44,588 nucleotides of DNA, taken from Chromera velia (taxonomy: Eukaryota > Sar > Chromeraceae). The notes under the pieces are model-generated. The model saw nothing but the letters and a program-made list of their open reading frames with translations. It was not told the origin of the DNA and did no database searches. The position numbers were made by a program, and so were the translations under genes. The stretch covers positions 25,001 to 69,588 of the forward strand of contig JAHBMJ010004517.1 in the NCBI GenBank assembly GCA_018398765.1, read 5' to 3'. Positions 20,329 through 32,900 of the stretch are shown piece after piece (position 1 is the first letter of the stretch; every line of letters starts with the position of its first letter).

Positions 20329-21383
20329 ATGGCGGACGTGGTCGGGGCACTGTTTGTGTCCGGACTGATTCTTCTGTTCTATTTAATTGGGTACAATGGT
20401 TTTGACAAAAAGGCCAAGAAGGTTAAACTGGAAAACGTGGTGGACCTCCTGACGATGAAAAAGGGACCAGATTTTGCTATGCGAGAGTCTAATAAGGTCA
20501 GTGCCATTTGGCACACCCGAGGCCCATTCTCCACTAAAGTACATCCCTAAAGATCAATTCGGCAATATTTGTTTGCCTGCAGACACTCGGGCTTGTCGGC
20601 CTCACGGTCCTCTGTCTGGCGTACACTCCGGGGTTCAGCGAGTCGTACACACCTTTTCTGTGGATCGCTCACATTGCGCTGACTGTGCACGGAACATTGT
20701 CTTTCTACATCTTCTACCAGTTTAGAATTGATAAGCTTCTCAAGGACAAAAAAGCTTATGCGTCAGTCCGGCCTCCCTGCCTCCATGTCTGCCCGCCTTT
20801 TTGCCGACCTTCTTATCTCTACTTCGCCCCTTGTCCGCCCTTCTACCGCTTTATCTCTTTTTCGCGTGCTCACCAACCCTGTGATTTTGATCGTCGCCTA
20901 TCGAAAGTATAGCAGTGCACACGCGCATCATCCGTCTTTTTGCCCCTCAGACCGGTAGTCAAGGATTGTCCCGATCTGTACTCAGATGTTGTGCCTTTCA
21001 GCAGTGACGACAAAGTTTCGCTACCTTTTTTGCTGTCTCTCCGTGCGTGCAGAGTTGCATTGGGAAGTTGTGCCCAGGTTTCTCTGTTGGTTGCGCACCT
21101 GGGTGTGTTGCCGTCTCTGATCATGATGCTTTTTGTTCTCGGCTTTGGGGTTTCCCATTTCTTCTTCATGGAAGTCGACACTCGGTCCTGGAAGCTGAAC
21201 GTGAGGCCGGTGGCCTACGCGCCTTTTGTCCTGGCAGCAGTGGCGGTGGCGTCGGGTCTCTTGGGGGGGGTTTTGGAACTTCTCTTAGGGCCCTCGATGA
21301 TAGGTGTGGGAGAGGGGGAAGGAGAGGGGAATGGAGAAATTCCCCCATCCGAAGATATTCCATCAGACGCCTCGGCGGCATGA
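20329..21383 (+). CDS. Polytopic membrane protein of unknown family, 3 exons, 259 aa
   Basis: Exons: 20329-20496, 20583-20761 and 20951-21383 (780 nt, all junctions in phase; both donors GTCAGT). The ATG sits in a good context (AACCATGGCG). Hydrophobic segments are at about residues 5-23, 57-72, 80-103, 152-168, 170-189 and 203-228, giving about six likely membrane spans. A short basic loop (KKAKKVK) follows the first span and a charged loop (RIDKLLKDKKAY) follows the third. The tail is acidic and Gly/Glu-rich (GEGEGEGNGE). The N-terminal segment looks more like a signal anchor than a cleaved peptide. I do not recognise a transporter or enzyme signature, so the role is unknown. Confidence 0.85.
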
Positions 21384-22072
21384 CTCACTCACTCACTTGA
21401 GTGAAGCGCGCTTAAGTTAAAGGAGGGGGTAGTCGAGACCTTCTGGAAGGGCGGAGAGGTTTCTTCCGGAAAGAGAGAGAACTCGTTACCGTTCGATTGA
21501 ATTGGAATTGACAATCAAGTACTCCGGGGCCAGGAGGGAAGGGGGGGGTCTGATGTGCACCAACTTGTCTCTGTCCAGTCTAGTAAATCAGAAGCGTCAC
21601 TGCAGTCGGTCGTTCTGGTGGAACTGAAGCAGAGGAGTCGTTGATTGCTGCTGTCATGCTCTTCGAAAGCGCATGAGTGCGTCTTTTCCTTGGGACCTGA
21701 AAGAAATGATATTTGTCAGACGAAGTGCATAAGAAGGAACTTGTAGGCGTCAGCGACCTGACTGTACACCTTGTCCTGTTCATGTATCTCTAACGTGATT
21801 GCTTCGAGGAAGACGAGACACTACTGCTCCTTTTCTTTCTTCTTCTCCCTCTTTTTCGCCACCCTCTGCATGTGTCTTTCTGTATCTATACGTCTTCGCG
21901 GCCCTGTGTGTGCGTCTAGGTTAAAAAGTAAGTGTAAGAGTCAGTGAGTGAGTGAGTGAGTGAGTGTGTGTGTGTGTGTGCATGTGCGTGTGTTTGTGTT
22001 TGTGTTTGCGTGTGCATGTGCGTGTGTGGGTGTGTGTGTGTGTCTGTATGTGTTTGTCTGTTCGTTTGTGTT

Positions 22073-22161
<89 letters not shown>

Positions 22162-22260
22162 TTATGTGTGATTATAGGCTATGAGAGGGGGGGGGGAGCA
22201 CAGAGACAGAAAGAGAGAGAAAGACGGAGATAGAGACTCATGTAGACCCATGCACGTGTG
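21384..22260. other. 3' flank with long microsatellite tract
   Basis: Probable 3' UTR and downstream DNA of the membrane protein gene. The frames seen over 21956-22184 are translations of the GT/CT repeats. Confidence 0.6.
21943..22160. repeat. Compound (GTGA)n-(GT)n-(CT)n-(GT)n microsatellite
   Basis: About 218 bp: GTGA units, then interrupted GT, a (CT)n block at about 22074-22095, then (GT)n again. It encodes nothing plausible. Confidence 0.95.
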
Positions 22261-23218
22261 TATGTTTCACTGCATGTATTCTATGATTTATTTGTTGATG
22301 AAAACTATCAGAAAACAAAACATGATCGGCACGTTTAGTTTCACTAGGAGCGCTAGATAGAACATGATCTGAACATCCTAGTAACTTATAGATCGAACAT
22401 AAGGGAGGTGCTCCCTAGGGTGCTCCAAATATCAGGTTTGGATATCTAAACCCATTTGGGGGGAAACCGTATTTAAGATCTGTTCCTAGCATGTCCGCCT
22501 CTCTCTTAATTACTCTTCCTTCCATCTACGCACCGTTGCAACACCTCTAGCTACATTGCATCACACTAAGTTCTAGTCGATCGATCAGTCTTGTATGGTT
22601 CAGTCGTCCATGAGGATGAGTGCACTGTTGAATCCCCCCATCTCTCCCCGTTCGCCTGAGTGGCCTCGCGTGCCCCTAATGCATGCACTCCACCTATTTT
22701 CGAGAGATCTAAAGCTGAGTTTGAAAGCTCCAAACCATCTCCATCATATTAGGGTAGCTTAACCGCTAACTAGACCGCTGACTGTAAATTTAAGACTAAA
22801 TTTGAAAAAGACATATGCAGGTGCTGAGATTGACGGATAATAGCCGGATATTGGTGCCAGGGTAGAGAGGATTAAAAAAATGTGATTCAAGGATCACACG
22901 GTCAAGTGCGTTACTATAGTTAGTACTATAAACGGTTACAGCTATAGAGTTACAAATATCTGGGGTGTCAGGTTTTCTCCTAGGTTTTCTCTTATATGGG
23001 GAACCCCCACAAGTCTGTTGTGTGCTATATGCAGGTTTTGTCCTTTCTAAGGACCGGGGCACCTCCGTCCGGCATGTGTGCTTAAGAGTAAAGCGAAGGG
23101 GCCGCCTAGTCTTGTAAGCCTTCAAATACCCCATGGAACCTAGGTTGCGTAACAAATTTCTGCATGACATGCCGGGTTGACCAGAGCTTAAGAGGTGGCT
23201 TACTGGCTTTAACCTAAC

Positions 23219-23230
23219 TCATTCATTCAT
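23219..23230 (+). repeat. (CATT)n tail, likely 3' end of a non-LTR fragment
   Basis: CTTTAACCTAACT precedes three CATT units. The same layout (CTTTAA, a few bases, then CAT-type repeats) occurs at 23540-23566 and at the 3' end of the element at 39534. This suggests dead, 5'-truncated copies of one retrotransposon group. Confidence 0.4.
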
Positions 23231-23552
23231 TACATGTGAGCAAGACATGCGGCCGGATCCGAGCTCAACTGCAGATTGCCCACCTGAAAGCGGCAAGCGC
23301 GTGCATTCGGGGGACCAGAGGAGTGCAAGGGGAGGGCTGGGAGGAAGGAGGAGTAGGCATATTTTTATGACTGAGGGGTAGGAAGTACTTAGCAAATGCC
23401 GAAGAAGGCATTCAGATGGAGGAGCGTCAAGTATGAGGTCGCATGAGAGAGAGAGCTAGTAGCGAGAGCAGTAACTAGGACAGAAGGAAAAGATGAAAGA
23501 CGTATAGGCCAGACGCTAACGTCGCTAAGAATAAACTTTAAGTCAATGCCCC

Positions 23553-23566
23553 CCATTCATTCATTC
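23553..23566 (+). repeat. Second (CATT)n tail
   Basis: CTTTAAGTCAATGCCCCC followed by CATTCATTCATTC, with AATAAA about 20 bp upstream. It probably marks the 3' end of another short retrotransposon fragment. Confidence 0.4.
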
Positions 23567-26500
23567 AACCGACACTGACCGCCAAATATAAAATCCTAGC
23601 CTATCCTAGCCTAAGATCCCTAGTAAGATCCTAACCAATAATCCTCTAAAATCCAGGAGGTTTAAATCCTAGAATCTGATGCATCAGCGCGAGGCTGTAG
23701 GGCATAGATATACTAAGAATATATATAGGACAACTTGAAACTATGCCTAACCTAGATTCCTAACATTTGTTAGAGAATTGGGCTTATTTCTATGTTAATT
23801 CCTAGGTTTATTCTAGTATTTGGCGGCAACCCAGGCGGCAACGCATGAGGCACTCGGAAGCAGGTCTGTTTATATAAGAACATATCTGTGAGACTTAATA
23901 TCGAGTAGCAGTGTTGTCTTACACTAGTTTACTGCATGGTAATTAATGACTTTGTTAGCACTACGATCTAAACTGCGATCAAGACTGCAATTAAATGACT
24001 TTGAATTCTATATTAATTTCTGAAACTGTAGGATATGACTAATATATCATATAAGTGAATAAAAGTTCTACGTTGGGTATTGTCGCTTCCAACAGCCGAG
24101 CATACTAGCAAGACTTAGTATGTCGATCCCTAGATCTATCGATCTATCTATGGACGTTCGAATGGGTCTGACTTCAATGGGATACTATTAGTATATGCAG
24201 TATACAAACTACCTGCGTCAAAACAGACTGGAAGTCAATGATTGTGTTCTGAGTTATGAAATTGCATCCGTCGCATTAAAAATACATGCATCAATATAGA
24301 AAATCAATCCATTGTGGCATGCATGCATCTAGCCCGCAAGCGCATAGTTGTGACCGCATGCCGAAAGTCGAGCTCAGGGTAAACCAGCAGAACACAAGTT
24401 ACACAACCATGCCGATCTAACATCAGGAAGGACCATATACATTCAGCGCATTGCATGTGCATTGCAAGCAGTCAATTGCTTTCAGTCCGCAGGACATGAA
24501 CCAAAGAACATGCGCGCGCTGCCCCCTGATCCTGCCGCTGTCTTTTGTCTCTCGCTATTTGGCTTAATCAGTGCACTGTCCTTACAATCGACGGAAGATA
24601 GGTTCGAAAAGGAGGAGAAAAAAACCATTGAAAAGTAAAAGCAACAAGACAAATCAGGCACGAAAAACAGACTTGAAAAACCTGCACCTCAACTTCCATG
24701 CATGAAGAAGTAAAGGATCTTTGATCTTAATGACTCTGTCAGAAAACACAGCGAATTGAATCAGAAACTCAACTGGCCATTGCAGCAGGAACAATTCAAG
24801 AAGCAAAAAAGACAGTTCATCAATCAGGATCGACATTAATTGGTGCATTACATGAGAGCAGGGAACGAGTAACATAAGAGGACACAAGGGATAGAAGATG
24901 AGATGAAGGGAGCTGCGGCCACCGTGTGCTCTTCGGCAAAAGATCGGCAAAAGATGAGGCAGAGGACCAAAAAGTCCTTCTCGACATCTTTTATTAAACT
25001 TTAACTGTGTCTTCTTCTGAGTGTAAATGTGCAAAAACCTAAGCAAAAACAATCCCTTGAGAGGGCCTCAACCATTCTTCTCCTTCTCACCCCCCCCCCT
25101 ACTTTGGATCAGAAGTTGCATGGAAAAGACAATGAACAGCATCTAGAACAGCATCGGGACAGGACCATGCCAATCTCATTCAATGGCAGCAGAAAAACAA
25201 CAAAAGGCCGTCGGTGAATGGCGAAGTAAACTGACCAAACGACGACCAACATGCCTGCCACCCAATTATAACAAAAACTGACCAAGAGGTGCATGGATTC
25301 CTCTCAGGCCAGCAAACACATTCACATTCACATGCATTCACATTTTCGGATCAACCCTTCTCTTCTTGCATCTCATGTCTCTACAAGACGTGAAGATACA
25401 AATAAATCGACAAATGAGCCACCAACCCCCCTTTTCCCCCTTAAACTTTGGCTGAGGAATGCTGAGGATAGGCGACCCGTGTGTTTTCTAGTCGTGTTGT
25501 CAATGATTTGTCATTTCGCAAACCACCCACCGGCTGTCCCTCCTTTTTCTTTCTCTTTGCGCTTCCTGACCCTGACATGCAAGGCATGACTCAGGATCGG
25601 AAAGGCCCATATCAAAAAAAAAAAAGAGAAATCAGTCCAGACACACCCCGGTAGAACACTTCCGTCCCTCCTTCCCTTTTTCACGCTACACACACGTTTA
25701 TGCACGAATACAATTGGGCAAATTGAGATGAGTGGTCGTTTTGTTCAAGGTCAGACGTCTCTCTCTCTCTTTTTCAAACAAAAGGAAGGCGTGCAGTATG
25801 GGGGCAGGAAGCAAGAGTGATCTAGAACAAAAGAGAAGGAAGGAGAGAATCGAAACATGCGCAGCGACCCTCTTCAGACCCACACCCTTTCCTGATGCCT
25901 ATACGACTCACTCTCCCTCCTCAGTCCCTCACTGAGTCCCCCCTTCTCACGACACAACACGAAAACCAATGCATCTACTCGTCCAGAACCCTGCCCCCCC
26001 TTTTCCCAGCCCAAGAAGAATCTCAAACAATGACGATTCCAGCGACGACGCGGCCCTCCTTTCATAACGAGAGAAAGAAAGAATGGAGGGCAACTGCAAC
26101 AGGGAAGAAGCACCGCTTCCCCTTGTCTCTCTCTGCCCGTCTCACTTCTCTGGCTGGTAGGTCCACGCTTTATCTTCCCTCCCCTCCCAAGCCTTTCCCC
26201 ACTCAAATAAGCACCCATGCTCAGCATATGCAAGAGAGACGCCTGCCAGTACCCACCAGCTCCTTTTTCCTCCCTCGATTTTTTTCTTCTTCTCAGCTTT
26301 CGTCTCGGAGAGTCGTCGTCTCGTTCCCATTCTCATTAAATTCCATTCCGATCATGTCATGCAACAGCATGCACCGATGCGTTAACATGAAACGAGTGAA
26401 GACTCCCGCATGTGATGATATCATGTAACAGCAGGAGAGGGTGCATGCGCACGCCTCCATAGTCAAAGTCAAGCACAAAGACCTCATACGCAGAGGACGG

Positions 26501-27703
26501 ACACACAAACACAGGGATGAAACGTGCGATTGGTCATAGAGCGAAGACAAGGCACTCACCCCACCCCAATGCTTCCTATCAGACGGGGACAGGAACGCAC
26601 GAGTGAGTGAGGCTAGTATCGAGAAAGGAAGCAGAGGAACGAAAAGAACCGACGCAGCGAAGAGGAGGTGTACAGAAAGGAAGAAAAAAAGAAATGGCAC
26701 CATCATCGAATGAAAGGAAAGAGAAATAAAAAATGCACACATGTACGCATGCATGCGGAGGCAGACGAGACAACAGTGCTCCTCTCTCTACGGATGGTCG
26801 TTCCGCGAGTCAGAAGTAAAAGAGTGCGATCATTTGTAGATGGAAACAACAGATGCGTCGCGAATGAAGACAGTGGACACACACAGAACGAAAGGACACG
26901 CACAAAATTCATCGAAAAAGAAAGAGCGGAAATGCAATGCACAGCAACATTCGTTGACATGCACAACACGGTCAAGTCGCATGGAGGGAAGGAAGGACGA
27001 ATGTCTGACAAACAGAACAGAAAGATGCTTTTTCTTTCCTTTACACATAGTGTGTGAGAGAAGAACGCATGAATCCCTCACGTCTGAATTAGGCTGACGC
27101 ACGCACACACACACTCATTTACCCACTGACTCAGGGCTAAAGGATTATTTTTCAAGAAGCAAGGTAAACTCCACTCGTAACATACAGGTCGTTTGCGAAC
27201 AGCCCCCGCCACCTTTCCCCCCCCACGTTTTCCCTTTCTGCTGTTGCTGTTTTTGCCGTCCAGTCGGTTGAGACTTTTCTGAGGGACCTTCAGCATCTGA
27301 AAAGTATCTCGAACTCTTCATTGAAAACGAAGCAACAGAGAAAATTTCAACATCATCGTTATCCATTACCCCCCCCCAACCCCCCTCAAACTCTCCACAT
27401 GATCTCCCAATCGAGAAAAGGAGAAGGAAAGAACTTCACGATATGCAGAAGAACTTTAAAACATGTAATGCAAAAAAAACTTCAGGAGAAAAACCATCAA
27501 CATTACGTGGAACATAGGACCCCAAAATCTTCGTTCACCCTCTCCCGCATCTCTTCCTACCTCCCGCCCTGCGTTCTTAGACTGTACATGCAATGAAGCG
27601 GGAGGAGTGCCAGCCGGTAGCGAGATGACAGAGAGATTGCGTGTACCTGCCGGAAAGAGTGCGGCGGAATTCCCACTCGCAGCAGTACACGTTGAAGCCA
27701 TAC

Positions 27704-29106
27704 TCATACGACGAATCTCTTCTCTTCTCTTCTCTTCATCTGTTCCCTCTCTTTCACCTCTGCCTTTCTCCTCATTTCCTCTCTCTCCTTCACTTTCTGT
27801 TCCTTCTTCTTCATTCGATTTACTTCTTCTGTCAGTCTGTCTCTTTCTTCTTGAAGCTTTCCGCCTGCTTCCAAAGCAGCCTCCAACCATTCACGCACCT
27901 CATCTCTTTCTTTTTCGATCTTTCTTACTCTCTTCCTCATCTTTTTATCCAAAATTTTTTCTATTTGAGTGTCTATGTCTTTGCAGGATGCCCACGCTTC
28001 TGCGGCTTCTCTGTGAAATCCTTCCCTTCTGACCTGTTCCCTTCTGACCTGGTCCTGCATCACTGGCACTCCAGACTGTTCCTCGGCCACCTCGAGGGCT
28101 TGTGCTTCCTCGGGTCTCTCTTCTGCGATCTCTGCAACCCCTGTCTCACGGAGAGTCTCTGTGGGGGTCGTCACTGACTCTCCAACCCCGGTGGTCTCAA
28201 CGGTAGAGGCAGGAGGGGCAGGGGGGGCGGTCACGTCGGACTCCTTCATGGAGGGTGCGGAGGATGTGAGTTCAGGCTTGGCATCTCCAAAGACTCTCAG
28301 ATCTCTCAGAGAGTCACGAGCTCTGCCGATGAGCGAGTCGAGCTCTCGGAGTTCTGTGGAAGCGGCGAAGGAAGGAGACTCGCTCAGACGCTTTCTGACA
28401 TCTGCAAGAAGGCCATCGACCGTGAAGATGTCCCCTAGAGTGCTGACAGAGGACAAGCGAGTGCGGGCACCCTGCAAACTCTCGTGAAGGGCTGTCTGTT
28501 CATCTGCACTGAGTCTCTGTCCAGAGAGCCCTGCACCGTCAATCTGCTCAGAGGCTCTGTCAAGAAGGGACCCGATTGAGGGTAGGCCCTCTTGGAGTCT
28601 CTTGGGTGCATCTCTCGAGAGAGGGTTCAAGTTTGTCACCGCAGCTGACTCCATGAACGAGCGAGAAGCGTCCCTGCGTGTCTGCCGTCTTGCGATCTCA
28701 AGCTCTTTCTCTTCCTGCAAGTAAAGAAAAACCCAGGCGCGGCTCACTCTCAAAAGCGTTCTCTGTATCTGGACAGAACTACGACAGGATAAGGCCGTAA
28801 ACATATACACATCCAATACTTAGTGGAGATAGAGTTAGCGGGACAGAATTAAGACCAGAATTCCTCTTAGTGGTCGACCGTTCACGGTGTTCTTGATTGT
28901 TGTTTTAGACGAGCACTTCTCCTGTTTGACAAAACACGGTTGGGGAACCGTGGAAAGACCACACATTCATCTCCGCAGATCTTAGCAGATCTCTTCGAGA
29001 TTCCGACAACACCAAACCTGTCTACATATATATATTAATAGAACTGATTTTGACTGACCTTCGTCGTGAAATCCCCCGCCGATCTCGTCACACACACATT
29101 GCCCAT
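27704..29106 (-). CDS. Putative dually acylated coiled-coil protein, 2 exons, 352 aa
   Basis: Exon 1 is 29106-29059 (16 codons) and exon 2 is 28714-27704. The donor is GTCAGT, the acceptor is TTGCAG after a pyrimidine tract, and the junction is phase 0. The ATG lies in a strong context (GCGACCATGGGC). The protein begins MGNVCVTRSAGDFTTK. Gly2 fits N-myristoylation and Cys5 fits palmitoylation, the classic pair that anchors proteins to membranes (in alveolates often plasma membrane or pellicle). The middle is Ser/Thr/Pro- and Glu-rich. The last 110 or so residues are heptad-like and highly charged (KKMRKRVRKIEKERDEV, REEMRRKAEVKEREQMKRRE), a probable coiled coil. I do not recognise the family; a pellicle or cytoskeleton role is an inference. 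The stop follows REEKRFVV, though a further exon cannot be excluded. It is head-to-head with the gene at 29940. Confidence 0.78.
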
Positions 29107-29939
29107 GGTCGCTCCTCGAACTTTGTAACAAACTGTCTAAACGAGGTTGTTCGAAGTCTTTGTTCACAAACAAAAGTGAAAATTCGATCTGCCACAAGCT
29201 GTGGAGCTGGTTGGATGCAGATGCCAAAATGAACGCCACAGAGAGAGCTCTTTGGCACAGGAATTTTATAAGAGCTTTCAACTTATCGAGGATTCCAGTC
29301 CCAATGGAATCAGGAGTGGTGGTACGAAGAGATCCTTCAGATGACTCAATGCAAAGAAGAAAGCGAAGCTGCAATAAGCTGCATGGTGCATGGACAATTT
29401 TGCGATGCAGGCATGGCGGCCATATATATGGCCCCGTCAGTCCATTTTGCGCGTTATTTTGACGCACGCAGTGGCACGCACTTTATGTTACATGCACCCG
29501 TGCATCACCCGTGCAGCGTTGCGACGATTTAGCCGTCGAGACTCAGTGGCTGTTGGTTGTCTTAATTGTGCACAGTTTGAGAATCACTGACGTCACAGTT
29601 TATCACAAGAGAAAGACTCCTTCTCGAAACACGAACCGCATTCCTGTATGGTTGTGCTCCTATGTGTGAGCTTGAGCAGAGTCGCGATGCTCAGTGCATG
29701 TTGTCCTCTGTCTGTGCACTGTGATTGGTGTGGTACTTCATTTGTTTTTCAGACTCTCTGATTAGTTTCTTCTATGCACGGCCCTTGACTGAGGTTCAGG
29801 CCTGCACAGAGACTCCCACCGACCACTGGTCAGCGCCCAGGCCACTCGGAGCAGACAAAGCTGACGATACCCGAAGGGAAAAGTCTCTGTAGTCTTTTTT
29901 CATTGAAGGGACGGCCATTCCAACTCGAGGGTGTTCAAG
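29107..29939. promoter_or_regulatory. Divergent intergenic promoter region
   Basis: These 833 bp separate the starts of the acylated coiled-coil gene (minus) and the large RGG orphan (plus). The open frames here overlap on both strands and are not supported. No defined promoter element was recognised. Confidence 0.45.
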
Positions 29940-32900
29940 ATGTCCTCTCTGGCTCAATACGAAAGGAGGCTGATAGAGGGTGTCGGGATGGTGTGCTTCA
30001 AGCCGCCTACGTTCGCGTATGTGGACCCGTATGCCGGAGGATCCAGGCAGAAAGTCGAATTTTACAGCAAGGTTTTGCTGCCTCGCAATTTCTGTGGCAA
30101 CTCCAACAAGGTGTTCATCAACATCATCAATTCCCATCCTCCGAGGACCTTTTACTTCGCTCTGGTATGCTGAATCTTTTTGTGCTGCCCCTCCTTTTTT
30201 TCTTTCATTGATTGATGCAGTCCTCGGTCTGTCCTCTCTCTCTCTCAATTGCTTCTGTCCGGCATCTGTTCTCTTCCGCTCTGCTGCATGTCCACATCTG
30301 CTCTCCCTCGGCCCTTCCACGTACGATCGGTCGTTCTTTTTTGATCTGCTCTCCATTTGTCTTCTTTCCTTCTTTGGTGTGCGTGCCGGCTCCTTCTGTT
30401 TGTGGTTTCTTCTACACGCAGAAGGAAAATGCGGCATTCGAGGTCAAGGGCGCCTTCGATTTCGAAGAGGAGATAGTAAAGTGCAAAATCTTTGTGTCGG
30501 TGATCCGCGACGGGCTTTCGGAGAAGATTCTAGTGTCTGGCACCAGAGCAGCAGTTCCGGTCAGTAGATTGGGGGGATGGCTGCGAATCTTCCTCCGGTT
30601 CTCCCCTCCCCCCTCCCGTCTCGCGCGATTCGATTTTGGGTGTTTCTATGAAAACTTTTCCCCCTTCTGATCCGCCAGAATCTGTGGTTGTCCATTCGAA
30701 TGTGAGGATGGATGTCTTGGCCTGCGTAGGTGTTTGTCTTTCCGTTTTTGCCTTTTGGTTCGCGCATCCAATCTCACTACCTCTTCTTCTCCCCGTACAA
30801 AAATGATCATGTCACTGTGGCTGCTGATAAAGGCCACAGAACGAAGCGACGGTAGCCCGTCGGTGGCACAAAACGAAGGGGGAACAGTTGCCTTGGGCAC
30901 CTGCCGCTGCGGTTTCATTTATTAATATATTGACAGCTTTGGCCGTGTCTGCCCCCGTTAACCAGGAGATGGTTCTTTCCCCCTTCTCCTTTGCGTGCCC
31001 TCTCTCCAACAGAGCATGGTTCTTCTTCTTGCCCGTGTTCTGATTTGTCTGCTTCCACCGGACATATGGGCTTTTCTAGCCCTTTTCGCCCTTTGGCCAA
31101 TGCCGCCCCTTCCTTTGGCCGTAATTCTCCCTTTTGATCGTTTGAATTCTCTGCAGAAAGCACCGCCCCGCATTCTCCTGGAACACACAGAGCGGCAAGG
31201 GGAGGATGAAGGGGAGTCTGCGCTTCAAGATGAAGAGGTGCCTGTGGGGGCTGCAGAGACTCGGCTGTTTCTGTTGGACGAAGATGAGGAAGAGGCGGGG
31301 ATCGCAGTTGTGGACACCGAAGAGTCCCTTGGTGCTGCATATCAGTGGGGGAGGGGGGATCAGCAGCTTACAGAGAACGCTGGTGGGGGAGCTGAGAGGG
31401 AAGGGGGGGGCATACAGGGATGGGGCGAGGGGGCTGCATCATTTGATGGTGCTGAGCATGGAGAAGCACAAGAGGGGGAAGACTTCCATTTTGACGGAGA
31501 AGAAGAAGGAGAGGCAGACCAGCCGCTTTACGAGGAACACTGTACAGGAGACAAAGACTCTCCCATGGAAGTGGAAGAGGGGGGTGGATTGAGGACATTC
31601 AACGAAAACTTCCAACTGCGTCTCGGTCAGTCTCTCTGTCTTTGAGGTAGTGAGAGAGAGCCCCTTCAATCCTCCTGTCTCCTTGTGGCATGAATTCTTT
31701 TTTCTGTTTCGCGCGCCTGGCTGGTGCCAACTTTCTGTCTGTGCGACGGAGAGTGCATGGGTGAAATTGCGGCCTGGTCTGTCGAGTAAAACCCGTTTCT
31801 CTTCTCCTTCCCCGCTTGTATGTTTTCTTCCCGACTTTCCGATCTCTCATTTCTGAATTCTCCGTTCTTCCTTCTTCTCTGCACCTTGTTGTCGAAAGCC
31901 ATCGTCGAGCCCTTCTGATCTCTTTCTTTGCACTCCCCCCTCTCTGCATCTGCACGTATCTGCAGTGTTTCCAGACTGCCCCCAGTCGACGGAGCTCTTG
32001 GAGACGTACACAAAGAGAGACGACACGAAGCATCAGAAACCAGTGGAAGGTCTCAGAAGTCTGGCAAGGGCCTTTGTGGAGAGACGGCTCGAGGGCACAG
32101 GGTCAGTGACAACAGTCCCAAAATTCAGCCACGAAGGGAAACAGAGGAAGCATGTGAGGGTGGGGAGGCTGCAGGAACCCCTGAGGGAGGGTTTGCTTTG
32201 TCAGAGGTTCAGGTCTCACCACGGTTGGTGTCAGGTTTTGGTTGTCGCCATGAAGGTGAAGGTCGAGAACCTGTCCGACGAGTCCGAGAGGTTTGTGAGG
32301 GCCAGACTGAGCTCTCATGACCCGGGGAACAGGGTGTACAGGTACGGAGAGGCGAAGATGAGGGCGGGGTTCGAGGATCTGTGGACTCACGTTGCACAGG
32401 AAGACTACGCCCAGAAGCTCAAGGAGTGCGAGGAAGCGATAGAGATCCGTCCCTTCTGTCAGTCGATGGGGGAGCAGACATTGTTCTGTTGTTCTCTTTT
32501 CTTTTGCACCTCAATTTCTGCCCACGTCTGGAGCGTCGGATGAAGAAAATTGAGTCCGCCCCCCCCCTACGTTTCAATGCTTCTTTCTTTTTTTCGTTAT
32601 GCTGGTTCGTCTATTTACTCCTTGCTTTACAACAGCACTAAACGTCCCCTATTTCTGCTGACAGAATTGCACACGAACCTCTTTTATCTTCTCCTTGTCA
32701 GGAATACTTGTTGTGCTCTTTTGTGCCCTTACCTCGATCACTCTTTCCTTCCTCTTTCACTTTCCCCGCTCTCCCCGCAGCCACACCCCATCCGATGCAC
32801 GTTGAGATTCTCTGCGGTCAGTGGCGTTGCACATGTCAACCAACAGAGAAGGAGGGAAGTCTTCATGCAGTCCGAAATTGACATGTACCCAGAAAAATTC

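Larger units (their letters stand above)
22261..27703. other. Long gene-poor region with repeat debris
   Basis: Bases 22280-24450 are AT-rich with many TAG/CTAG motifs, resembling decayed transposons. Two short (CATT)n tails are at about 23219-23230 and 23553-23566. Bases 24450-27600 are of mixed composition with homopolymer and purine/pyrimidine runs, and only unconvincing overlapping frames on both strands. Part of the right end is presumably the 3' UTR of the coiled-coil gene that ends at 27704. No gene is supported. Confidence 0.55.

Noticed and set aside
21956..22184. Cys/Val/Leu-rich frames on the plus strand
   Set aside because: They are translations of the compound GT/CT microsatellite.
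24654..27596. Many 60-150 codon frames on both strands
   Set aside because: They overlap in several frames, have no domain-like content, and show no phase-compatible splice sites. Treated as noise or UTR.
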